This document shows, piece after piece, positions 14,701 through 25,586 of a stretch of 64,000 bases of DNA. The stretch spans positions 16,797,875 to 16,861,874 of the forward strand of contig OZ037768.1 in the NCBI GenBank assembly GCA_964035545.1, read 5' to 3'. The position numbers and the translations under genes were made by a program. The DNA comes from Bugula neritina. Lineage: Eukaryota > Bryozoa > Gymnolaemata > Cheilostomatida > Bugulidae. The first letter of the stretch is position 1. Every line of letters starts with the position of its first letter. The notes below the pieces were generated by a model that was not told the DNA's origin, did not search any database, and was given only the letters and a program-made list of their open reading frames with translations.

Positions 14701-17700
14701 GAGAAAACCTGCCACCACTAACGCATTACTACAGTGTTGAAAGGTGGGCAATGAGTAGGTGCATGGTATGGAAGGTTAGTTATTTTAATAAACGTTGCAT
14801 ATACAGAGATGTTAGTTTAGGTATAGAGTTGAGTATATAGAGAGGTTGATTGAGTTCTCACGCTCTGGTGGTTTTTGCAGAGAGAAGTGTTTGAAGATAT
14901 GCAAATGGCCGTGTAGACCTCACGGTGAAGGACGCAGACCATCTTTCAGCCGATCCATGGATGGATTAGACCGGCAGGATCAGGTGACGGCAGTGGTCAG
15001 CAGGTGTGTGCTAAATATTGGTATTAGTAGGATGGTTGAGTCTCTAGTATAGCAATCTTGATCTCTACACTATTATATCATACGTTAGATAATTGTGATA
15101 ACCCTGCAGGGGGGAGCAAGCTATCATTTCAGTCACGAGAGTAATGCTCTCACAGAGCTAATTACAGTTTGTGATAGATTAAAGGGAATGTCAGTGCCAT
15201 AGTTTAAGTGTATCAATAAAATACTAGCTAAACAGCTAGAAGCTGTTGTTATTCATGTAATATATTTTATATAATATATAATATATATATTATATATAAC
15301 ATATAATATATATAACATATAATATATATAAAAGACGTATGGTAAAAATATGATGAATTTTCTAGCTTATACCATTTGTTCTGGTTTAACACTTTTCATG
15401 AGTATTCTGTTGTGTTGACTCAAACATCACATTCAAGTTTACATTTGATTTTCTCACAGCTTAGAAAAAGAGGGGTGCTTTGAAAAGGCCACTGCCATTT
15501 CACTCTTCCACGGGCGGATAGACGACGCCCTCAATATATTGAACAGGGGGGCCGAATATGGTGAGAAAGACTAAACATACCTTAGAAATACTTGCCTGAA
15601 GTGTTTTTTTATTGAATTATTACAGTCTTTTGTCAGTGTAGTGTGTAATGTACGCAAGTATTCAATTAAGGAGAAGTTTCAAATGACAGAAAAGTAGTTA
15701 ATACTTAGCAAAACTTACTAGTACCTAATCATTGTAGATTTTCTGTTGAACAAGCACAGCGGATAATACTATTTCAATCAATTATATTTCTCTTTGCTTT
15801 TGCTTTCAGCTGTTATTTACTGCGTTCTAAAGTAGATAATTTCATTCAAATGTTGCATTCCAAAACTGCTAATATCTTTTAATCATTTGTGTTATTTAAA
15901 TTGTAAAACTGGATAATGCATAGTTGAGTAGATCCTGCAAAGTCTTCTTCCCGTCTAACAATACTTTTCTACAGCTCATGTGTTGGGTGTTGTAATTAGT
16001 TTGGTTTTATGCTCTAATTTTATAGCAAGCACACATGGCCTGGGTAGCGGCATCAACCTCAGTATTGTGGCCATGGCCCTTGCCGGCATCAACACCGCCA
16101 ACAACGCCCTCTGGCTGTCCAAGTGTAGAGAGCTCTATAATAAGATTGACAATCCGTATCTTAGGGCCACGTTTGCGTTTCTCACCTGTGGCACAAACTA
16201 CAAACAAATAATTGTAGGTCTTCAATATCTATACCTAAAATTACTCTTGAATTAAAATTCTATTTGATTTGTTGACTGTCTGCATGTGAAACATAAACAT
16301 GCATTAGGTGGTATGCAGATGGTATAATTATGCTCTTGCCAAGCATATCATTATAATAATGCACTGCGCCTCCTCCCATTTATTATTGCCGAAACTCATC
16401 CTCCAGTTTGTGTTTTAGTAAGTTTTAGTAGACTGCTTAATATGTATACTAGATTCTCTTTTCAGTCAGCTAATTTTATTTTTAATTTTTCTTTGGAAGG
16501 AAAAATTTTATAGTGACAAAAAGTTATTATTGCAATATGTTGTTACCAACTGGCCAGCATGCTATATAACGTATATGTAATGTAATATGTTGTTTTGTCA
16601 GTCCAAATCCGACATCTCCATAGCTGACAAAGTTGCATTCGCCTGTCTCTTCCTGCCCGACAATGAACTGAAGGCTTACTTCAAAGATTTAGAAAATGAA
16701 GTCATAGAATCTGGAGATTTATCTGGGGTGCTAGTTACTGGTAAGCATAGGCAGTGATAGTTTATACAGGAGTTGTCTCACTTTTTATTTTGTTCACCAA
16801 GTTTTATTGCTAATATACTTAGTCCTGACTATTCACAGAGTGATTACAGTTGTTGCATAAGTATATTTTAATTGTATCAAAGATGAATTTGATTCTACAT
16901 ATTACACATGCACACACACACGCACGCAAGCACACACACACAGACACACACCACACACACACACACACAGACACACACACAGACACACACCACACACCGC
17001 ACACACACCGCACACACACCGCACACACACCGCACACAGAGACACACCGCACACACACCACACACACACACACCACACCGCACACACACACCGCACACAC
17101 ACCGCACACAGACACACACCGCACACACACACACACACACACACACCGCACACACACACACACACACCGCACACACACCGCACGCACACCGCACACACAC
17201 CGCACACAGACACACACCGCACACACACACACACACACACACCGCACACACACACACACACGCACCACACACACGCACCATATATCTTATTTTACAAGAT
17301 TTGAATGGCTAAACGCATTGAGAGACAGCTGTTTGCCTTCGGACAAAACTTTTGTTTATTGAAAAATGATCATTCAATACTTTTGGGTCGCTTATAAGAA
17401 ATGCTAACACTAGCTGTAGCTGTATAATATTAAAATAACATATTCTTCTATATTTCTGACAGGGTTGGACTACGCTGGTGTAAATTTGTTGCAGACGTAT
17501 ATAGATAATACAGGAGACATACAGACAGCCGCTCTTATTTTGATTCGCTCATTTCCCAGTAGGATACAAAATGACGAAAGAGTGGAGAATTGGATAGAGC
17601 AGTGAGTCTGTCACTTTGCTGGCTGTTGTAATGCTTTTGCTGAACTTTCTAAAACCATCTTTTTCACATAATTTTTGCTACATTTTCTCTGCTTCAGTTG

Positions 17701-20700
17701 TTTCTTATCTTACTGCAAGTATTTGTTAGATTCACTTTCCCTTTTACACAACTGTTACTGTTGAGTTAACTCACTGAGCATTGAGCATTGAGTTGAGTCA
17801 CTGAATTTAACAGTTTAACTGAGGGTTAAGTCGACTCAGTTTGTGTGATATTGACTCAAGTATGTTATACTCTCTTCTATACTTGCACTTATCTGTTGGT
17901 GCAGAGCATTGACTTAAACCAAATAACATTGATTTAATCAAATTTCTGTCAATAATAATGAGGAAATTTAGTTATCCTATCATTAGCCTCTACAAATAAG
18001 AACTTAATGATAAGCATATGATTTGACATTTGCAGGTATAGGTGTTTATTGGACAAGTGGAAACTATGGGTTTTAAGGTGGGTAATAACTACGCAATTCT
18101 ATATACTAATAGCCTTTAATGTCCTATATCTGATTATAGGCATATTACAACACTCTAGATACACTAGCTGAGTGCATATATGCCAGTGCTACTAGCTACT
18201 ATTAAGCTACATTTTATTTGATTTGTTACCAGCTATTACTTGTAGAAAATTAAAAGTAGTTGTTATTCCTAGGAGTATGCACTAGTTGTTAGTTACTGGA
18301 ATCAGCTGCAGTTAGCTGTGTTTATTAATACAGTGTAATTATGTGTTTGCGTGATGTATTACCATGCATGAACTTTCCTTATTTATGCTCAACAAGCAAT
18401 GGCTATACAAACTAGCATGTGGTAACTAGTATGTCTCTAAATCAGATTCCATACTTTAAATGCGTTTTGCTGACAGAATTTATGCTTTCTGATTCAAATA
18501 TTTGATCATCAAAATTTGGCAGATATACATACTTCGGTTGGAGAATGGGCTGGAGTTAGACTATGCAATGCTGTAGTATTCCAATGGGGTTGATGTAACC
18601 TAAATATTTTGACTTACTTTCAATCCTTAGATTATATTTAAGCATTGATGTCAGCATATAATGTAAATGGGGACTACGGTTCAGAGTGTTTGTCTAGTAA
18701 GCACTAAGTCATGGGTTCGAGCCTAGACAAAGGCCGTTGGTGATGTTAGTAAGAGCATCCAGTCATAATTGCTCCTGTACCTCATCTGAATGAGTCCTTA
18801 GCCCCATTTAACAAAAAAACCCCATTTCATCAGGGGTTTTATCACGGGGATGGTGACTATAAACTTGCGGGAGTGAGTTATAAATGGGGACTTGTGTAAC
18901 TTTTATTTAGCCATATTCTACTCTGGATGACTTATAATACAGCTTCCTTTACACTATTTATCAATATGCTGTGTACGCAAATGTAACATAACATAATACA
19001 TACTTCTTTTGAAGTTGTCTGCTACAGCTGAACTCGGTCTATACTTATATAAGTACGTGTTTTCACACAGGGCAAAGTTTGATATATTTCACAAGAGATT
19101 CCTGGAAGGGCCGTCTAAGTCCGTGCTGTCACAAGTCTACCTGAGCTGCCACTTTTGTAACAAGTCTATTATGCCTTTACAAATAAATAATCACAGACGG
19201 CTGTACAGCGGTGGTGGTTATGGCCCAAGAAACAGTGTAACTATTAAGGTATGGAATGAGCATGATAGTGACTGTTAGGAAATCACGTGAACATTTGTCA
19301 CATTATGTTGTAATCCTCTCATTATCAGCAACACTTGTTGGGCGGTTGGTTTGTATGTTCTGCTGATATTTACTTATCTATCAATTTTATTTGGTTTTGA
19401 TTTTTTGACAAATTTGTGCTATTTTACTTCCTGTTGCACGGCATTATTTTTACTGCTCTTTGCAGTTCACAGAGTATTGTGTGGTACATTAATTTTACAA
19501 TCGTTACTATTTCAAATCAAATAGTTACCTGACAGTCAGCATGCTTAGAACTGCTTAGAACAAGAGACTTTATGTTAACTACATGCCGCTGGCTAATAAC
19601 TAAGCTCTTAAATTATATTTTGTTTTATTTGTTTTAGTCAAGTCATTATGTACCAAATAATCTGAATGTATATATTTGAATTACGTTGGCAATCATTTGA
19701 TAAGCTGTATTGAGTGATATTCGTTATTTACTAAGAAATTATTTACTGTCATAAACTTTAGCATCAGTTTGTTAGAGGCTAGTTTTAAAGAGTGTAGGTA
19801 CAATACATCAATAGACAGCAAGGCCTTCTTGTATTACTTACTGCAGATATCAGTCCATCAAACTATATTCAACTAGCTAATGGCTTACAAGTGCAATCTG
19901 ACTGCAATTATACCCTTCAGTGGCTTATTGCAGTATCTGTATGACAGTGAAATGATGATGCTAATTATTGTAGAAAACCGTCTGTTCGGAGTGCTCAAAG
20001 CCCCTTCCTAGATGTGCTCTATGTCTAAAGCACATGGGCACAGCATCTGGCTTACTCGGCAATAAAGCAGATTCATTATCCATATCTCCCAGATCAGCTG
20101 AGGAATCTGGTGACAGAGGTATAATATAGCATAATACATCATGTGACCCCATGAGCCTGTTCCATGCAGCTAAATAGTGCTAGGGAACAGCTATGGTGTA
20201 GCTAAACAGTGCTAGGGAGCAGCTATGGTGTAGCTAAATAGTGCTAGGCAGTACCCATATTTTCTTCCCTTAAGTTAGGTTTAATAAAAAACTGAAATAA
20301 TCCCTTCTTCTAGTGTATCTGTTTCCTCATATAGTCGGATTCAATGGACACAGTGTTTACTTGGTTTGAGTTTGTGCCCGCGTTCTAGATAGGAACCAGA
20401 TAGGGTTTTATGGGATATGATTTTGCTACCCTGACCGGAAAGGTCAGCTTTTATAGAATTTCACTGACTTGTACTTGATATTAATCATTCCATCATAATA
20501 TTTTGTTGTAATTGCTGTTGGTAATTGTTTTGACAATTATATTGAGATCAATATTAGTCGGACTGGACCTGGTGGGAGATATTTGTTTAAATATAAAATA
20601 GACTGGATTGCTTGATCCCCGAATTATTTTGTTTTATTAAAATACTAAATAGAGAAAATATGATAAAAAGACACTACCAGAGGCTTTGTCTAACCCTGAA

Positions 20701-22487
20701 ACAGGGATTTGGCTAGTGGAAAGGGTGTATCTGTAGAAGAGGGTGTTACTGTGAAAGGGGTAGGCCTGTAGAAGGAGTGGATTAGAAAGGGGTTTGCACA
20801 GAAAAAGCCCTTGAGTGTTGCTGATCAGGAATACTTACAGCAGCCACTTTGAAGAGTTTTCTGCAGGCTCTTGGTATATTCTGCTGTATTTGTATCGCAT
20901 CATGAAGTTCTAAAAGATTATTAATTTGAAGTGATACGAAACAAGATATGCTTTAGGTATGCTGAAAACATGTGGAGTCAACTCCCTACCTCTACAGTTT
21001 CTATTGGGCTTTGAACATGATAGCCAGGTTACCCTTCACTTATATAAATCAGTGCTTAGTCGATAACACCTACCCCCCCTCCTGCCCCGCCGTTTAAGTT
21101 TGATTTAGTCTGTTTGTGTAAACCCTGTGATTAAATCAACCTAAGATATCTCTAATGGAGGTAAAGTATGTTTAGGGAAGTACACTATGTGATAGTACTA
21201 AGGTAAACAGGTTAGATACAGCTGATGGAGATGCAGTTCTGGTGGTCTAAGAGAATGAGATACTGAAGTTGTCAATGAACTGAGCTAAGAGTACATAGGC
21301 AAATGATGCTACTTTCTAGCCAGCAGTAACAATAGTTTTATTAATGTCATTGTTTGTATTGATGTAAAGACACGTTTTTACTGTTTTGATAATGTATTGT
21401 ATGTGGCAATCAACACCTCTGTTGAAGCTGTCAAACATTGAAGTATTAGTTGTTGCTGATTGGATCATAATGGCACTTAGAGATGTTCAACACATCACAA
21501 TGTGTGGAGCTGACAATCAATGCCTTTTATTGGTGATAGTTAGGTTTCTTTTTGGAATAGTGAGGTTAGATCTTGCCCTACTAGTCCTCAAGTATACAGT
21601 GTATCATGTCCATGCCTTGTGTTTATGTTGTACATGTTTAGTTGTTAACTCAATCACCCAGTTGTTTGCAGTCATCACCTGCAGTGGGTATCAAATGCTG
21701 AACTCAATGTTTCATCTGCTATCAATTACTTCAACAACAAGCTATTGTGGGTAAAGAAGACATATCCACACCACACGTAGCTGTAGCATGTAGCATAATA
21801 TGCTACATGCTACAGTATACTATATATTATATAGTATACTGATCACACCCTATATATAGCATACTGTAGCATGTACATCATATCTTATCATATATACTAT
21901 ATAGCATATTGTATCATATTATGTATGTCATACCTTATCATATATTATTTCTTATCATATTATATAGCACACTATAGCATGTATGGCACACCTTAGCATA
22001 TATAGTATATCATATAGCATATATGGCATATCTTAGCATATATAGTACACCATATCATACACTAAGTTTTGAATGATATACTTGATGTTTCAATCATTTT
22101 CGTCAAGTATGCAAATATTGTGTAAAAACAGTTTTTAGTATTCATTTTGTGAAAGCAATAAGAAAGTTTTACAGAAGCATATAAACATAAACATAAGGTA
22201 ATGCTGTATGTTTTACATTTAATTACCGCCGGTTAACCATAGGCTACTCATTCTCTTTATTTGCAGATGTAAGTCGAAGTAAAAAGTCTTCCGACGCGAG
22301 TCCATGTGCAGAGTTTTCTAATTGGTTCACCTGGTGCCAAAGTTGTCATCATGGCGGCCACTCTCTGCATATTGAGGACTGGTTTAAGAGAAACATTGAG
22401 TGCCCAGTGTCGGCGTGTGCTTGTAAATGTGCCTCTTTAGACAGTGTGCCTGCTGTTCTTCAGCAGCCAGCACTAGTAACCAACTAG
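5795..22487 (+). CDS. MIOS: MIOS, GATOR2 complex subunit (WD40 + C-terminal zinc domain)
   Basis: Twenty exons join in one frame to 908 aa (human about 875): 5795-5930, 6425-6486, 6783-6906, 6992-7056, 7897-8011, 8237-8329, 8494-8675, 13542-13674, 13847-13965, 14150-14287, 14460-14743, 14881-15003, 15460-15560, 16026-16213, 16602-16740, 17463-17601, 18036-18077, 19071-19248, 19974-20118, 22267-22487 (TAG). The N-terminal ~390 residues form WD-type blades ([25 protein letters not shown]). The middle is helical ([35 protein letters not shown]). The C-terminus carries paired zinc ligands: CHFC at ~754, CSEC at ~791, CALC at ~801, then [10 protein letters not shown] and [10 protein letters not shown]. 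Known role of the family: scaffold subunit of GATOR2, which opposes GATOR1 and so permits amino-acid activation of TORC1 at lysosomes. All splice sites are GT-AG. Intron 7 (8676-13541) and intron 19 (20119-22266) are swollen by repeats. The gene appears intact, and its zinc ligands are preserved. Confidence 0.95.
9120..9600. repeat. Dispersed CCAATAAG/CCAATAGG repeat with internal hairpin
   Basis: Lies in MIOS intron 7. The part 9120-9345 resembles one arm of the foldback at 10.87-11.49 kb (shared TCTTCAAATTTTA and AAATGTCCAATAAGGTGA blocks). Within it, 9365-9386 and 9438-9459 form a near-perfect 22-bp inverted repeat starting AACGTCT and ending CCAATAGGA. Confidence 0.55.
9823..9890. repeat. 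Hairpin, ~28-bp arms
   Basis: The arms 9823-9850 (AATCCATGACATACTTTACTT...) and 9863-9890 are reverse complements with a few mismatches around a ~12-base loop. It sits in a region of MIOS intron 7 with repeated GGCTAAATTATG-like phrases (9655-9960), and is probably a small foldback remnant. Confidence 0.5.
10870..11490. mobile_element. Imperfect foldback element in MIOS intron 7
   Basis: The left half (10870-11170) is matched, diverged, by the reverse complement of the right half (about 11210-11490). Paired blocks include GCTAAGTTTGATTTCAACGA with its counterpart near 11450, AGTTCTTCAAATTTTAACATT with its counterpart near 11365, and ATGTCCATTAAGGTGA with its counterpart near 11320. There is no coding capacity. 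It is an old non-autonomous element, related to the single arm at 9.1-9.4 kb. Confidence 0.5.
11961..12271. mobile_element. Foldback/MITE copy A, related to 40541-40813
   Basis: A large palindrome centred near 12062 (GTGGACTGTTACG / CGTAAAGGTCCAC). The left arm 11961-12057 matches the reverse complement of about 12066-12165 (ATCAAGGTTCTT..., GCTTGATTT, CTAATT). The right part continues to TGTGTACTAAATTAATTAAAATGAC at 12247-12271, nearly the terminal sequence of the 40.5-kb copy. The corresponding left terminus is missing. Confidence 0.7.
15255..15335. repeat. AT-rich palindromic microsatellite
   Basis: Runs of TATATAATATATAAC in a MIOS intron, self-complementary and low complexity. Confidence 0.7.
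16905..17281. repeat. (CA)n microsatellite with CACACACCG variant units
   Basis: About 375 bp of CA dinucleotides in the MIOS intron between 16741 and 17462. They are interrupted in a semi-regular way by CCG and GAC, giving 8- to 12-base variant units. It is open in several frames on both strands purely because of its composition; no gene is implied. Confidence 0.95.
18664..18892 (+). mobile_element. tRNA-derived SINE with 12-bp target-site duplication
   Basis: The body 18676-18880 is flanked by identical 12-mers TAAATGGGGACT at 18664-18675 and 18881-18892. A B-box-like GGGTTCGAGCC is at about 18713-18723, with a degenerate A-box upstream. The tRNA-unrelated body contains GTTGGTGATGTTAG, CATCCAGTCATAATTGCTCC and GAATGAGTCCTTAGCCC, and ends with GACTATAAACTT. 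The same body is found at 44.57-44.72 kb (minus) and 47.10-47.26 kb, which defines a family. It lies in the MIOS intron before the exon at 19071. Confidence 0.85.
20168..20250. repeat. Short tandem repeat, ~36-bp unit, about 2.3 copies
   Basis: The phrase TAGCTAAATAGTGCTAGG...CAGCTATGGTG is repeated head to tail just after the MIOS exon ending at 20118. Confidence 0.8.
21770..22075. repeat. Degenerate AT-rich tandem array
   Basis: Imperfect repeats of TATAGCATA(C/T)...TATCATAT with local palindromes (GTAGCATAATATGCTAC near 21790), inside the last MIOS intron. Confidence 0.6.
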
Positions 22488-23199
22488 CCTTCAATGACAC
22501 TTACCATTTACTAACAATACCCGAGGGCACTTGTTCTCCCTCTTCAGCACAGCTCACTTAAGTATGAGTTGTAATTATAATGGCTTATTGTCTTAGCTTG
22601 CACCTTTCTTCTCTGCACATTATTTGTTGTAGCAGTTTTCGTATTATTTTTTGGAAAATTGTTAAATATTTTGATACTAATTATGCTCTTCTGGTGTATT
22701 TTTTTATAATTGAATTATATGTTTATCCAATATTTTCGTTCACGTATTTATGAAATTGTTTTTTGTTGTGGGGAACTATAGTTATAAATTAAATAGACAA
22801 TTTCTAAAGGCAATCACATCTGCTGATAGTGTGAAAATATCTAGTGCTTCAAAAAGTTGCAGCAATGTGTAAAACTTACTTATATTAGGTAAAGCTTCAT
22901 TTGTTTACACGTGATAGAGTCCTGGTTTTCTTGGAACATGGGAGGCAAATCTTGAAAATGTTTATGATGGGCGTGTGTAAGCCGCTAATATTCATGCATG
23001 TATCTTGTATGTAATAAGTCTCCTAAAAATCTTAACTTGATTACTCAGGTTTTATGTTCTGTGTAAGCCCTGCTGATGCTCTTATACTGTTGAATATTAA
23101 GAAAACTATTTACATATCAATATGATGGTTTAATCACTAACAGGAAGCATTTCAATATACAGTACAGGCCTGTCTCTCAGCAGCATAAAACATTACCCA

Positions 23200-23540
23200 T
23201 GAAATGCCTGTACCTGTACCTATCCCTTGGTCGGGACGACCGTTGGGGCACCACTGTTGAAACATGTGGTGTGTCTTGGGCAAGTAAGCTTGGCGGCGCC
23301 CATCCCTCTCCAAGTTTCGCAATAGGATGCTAGTAATCCTGACTTAACGCCAACCATTGACTCTTCAGAGTTCTTCCATTTGCCGTAGTGGTACCAAGCC
23401 TTTGACCCCAAGAGTTCTTCCGCCAAGGTGACCATCCAATGCCTTGCTGCCGACATCTTCACCGTAACCCTGGCAGGAGAGCTAAAGGGGTTCCGACCTT
23501 GCTCAAGGGTATCCCAGGGTGCAGTTTAACGCCTACAAAC
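23200..23540. other. GC-richer block of unknown nature
   Basis: About 340 bp with clearly higher GC than its surroundings. It has one 80-codon open frame on the minus strand (23220-23462) that matches no family I can name. It could be a fragment of a mobile element or a processed remnant; no terminal repeats or RT/transposase motifs are visible. Confidence 0.35.
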
Positions 23541-24108
23541 TGCTAATACAGAATTTCGATTTTGAAAACATTTCATCACCTAATTTCACAATAAGGCCTG
23601 TTGGTTGTATCATTTTCTGCAGACAAAACTAAATTTTTACCATACTATTAATCTAACAGAAGTTGAACTAAGTAAAGCTGGTCTTTGAACAAGCAAAAAC
23701 CTGACTAACTTGATTTATTGGCACCTGTTTTGGCAAAACAGCAAATAGTATATTGTTAATCTTTTTAATAAGATTTTTGACCAGCTTCCCCATAGTTCTC
23801 ATGTACTTCGTACTGCCACCATTCTCATCACTAGGCTACTAATCACTTTTATCATCAAGAAGCCTACAATTGCACTTGAAATAACAGGAGAAAGGGAGAC
23901 ATTGTGAAAAGCCTAGATTAAAAATGTATAAAAAGAAGTTATGTCCTCGCAAGAATTTCAACCTGCACCCCAAACCAAAATTTATGAAGAAATTCAAAGA
24001 ACTTGGGCTATTTCAATTGCTCCACTACTGCTTCTAAATGAATAAAATAACATCAAATTTTGCTGATCAATTAAAATAATGCTTCTATCTGCCTCTATCT
24101 TATATAAC

Positions 24109-24185
24109 ACAAGCAGACTAGCCTGGAGAGGACAAGCAGACTAGCCTGGAGAGGACAAGCAGACTAGCCTGGAGAGGACAAGCAG
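24109..24185. repeat. 23-bp tandem repeat, 3.3 copies
   Basis: Perfect head-to-tail copies of ACAAGCAGACTAGCCTGGAG plus AGG, intergenic. Confidence 0.95.
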
Positions 24186-25586
24186 TAGTGGCAGATGTGT
24201 GTTCTGATCAGGAGGCTGACCAGTGCAGTTAATATACTTCACACTTATTTCAGCTGCTGTCATTGCAATAACAGAGATCTGGCACTAACACCAGTACTAA
24301 AACAATGCAGTACCTATAGTAGGCTAGCAGTAGTTACTGTGTACTACACAGTCTTCTTTCATACAATAACATAATGAGTTGTAACATGGATTTCAGTCTG
24401 GGAGTATAAGAACAGATCTGTATTGCTGAGCATTGGCGTACTGAGTTGTATAGTGCAGTGTGCTATAAATACCAGCCACAGTTATATTTAGGAAACTAAA
24501 TAGTGCATCACTACGAAACAGTCAACATTGTTGAAGTAACATGTCAAACTGTGTAGTCATATACTCACGGCCTTAAGAAGGTATGCATATATCTTCAGCT
24601 GTGTTGTAATAGCCTGCAGGCAGATAATTACAGTGTTTATTGTGTATATTACCGTCTACTCAAAGTGACTCTTTGTGACTTTCTGTCTCCAAATTGTGAC
24701 ACTTATTATTACTACACCATAAAATTATGCAGCTGTGAGTTGATGCCCTCTTGCTTTGTGAGATTTGGAGGAAAATGTGATATGATATAACAATGTCGTC
24801 AACAGTTGGCTGGGTCATGCCTAAGATAGCGGGCAGCAGAATTGTTTACATGGCTACTTGATGTTCAAAACACAAAACCTTTTTACATGCAGGTTGTTAC
24901 TAGCTACTGTATATATAGATATTTTCTTAGAGCCCAGACCTATACACTCTAAAGTGGTTATCACAATAGCTAGGTTATGACAGAAGAAAGAATGGCATAT
25001 AAAAATAAATGATTGTATTGTTTTGTGAAGGGCAAAAAGGTGAACATTTTAAGTTTACTTATTGTTTTTATAAGCACTAGTTGAACTTTGTAATGCAGAA
25101 AAGCCAAAGTGGCTCCGAATACCACTGGGTATTACAGCGATGCCCACTGTCGCCAAAGGTTGTTTAATAAATTCCAGGCTACATCGTAACTTGAGTTGAC
25201 CCCATGACCTTTATTCAGAAGAATATTACTGCTGTAAGCTGAGTGCAGTTGGGAGGTGTTGCTGGTTATAATTGTAGAATGTTACTAGTAATAACACGGC
25301 TAGGGTGGCTGTTTCCTGACGTTCAGGTTGAAATCACAACATTCATTAGCAGTTTCTAGTTCATACCTACTTCAATTTTATTACTAGTTTCCTCGTCCTT
25401 ATCTCTTAACACGAAGCACCTCGACATTTTATTTGTAGCAAAGTTTATACGCAATGAATATTTTAAAGATAACATTTTACTGATAGGTGTGATCACATGC
25501 AACTGCCATTAGATATCCTGGCCTTAGATTAGCTTTACTCATTTCAATTATACATCTGTTAGGTGCCATACGATCTGTGAAACGAC

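Larger units (their letters stand above)
22488..25586. other. Intergenic region between MIOS and the mucin gene
   Basis: No exon recognised. It contains the MIOS 3' flank, the GC-richer block at 23.2-23.55 kb and a 23-bp tandem repeat at 24109-24185. The mucin promoter should be within the last part; no core element stands out. Confidence 0.5.

Noticed and set aside
16819-17362. Several open frames of 120-170 codons on both strands rich in His-Thr or Cys-Val
   Set aside because: They are translations of the (CA)n microsatellite inside a MIOS intron.
21386-21754. 122-codon plus-strand open frame in the last MIOS intron
   Set aside because: Cys/Leu-rich without recognisable domain, no splice connection; likely chance.
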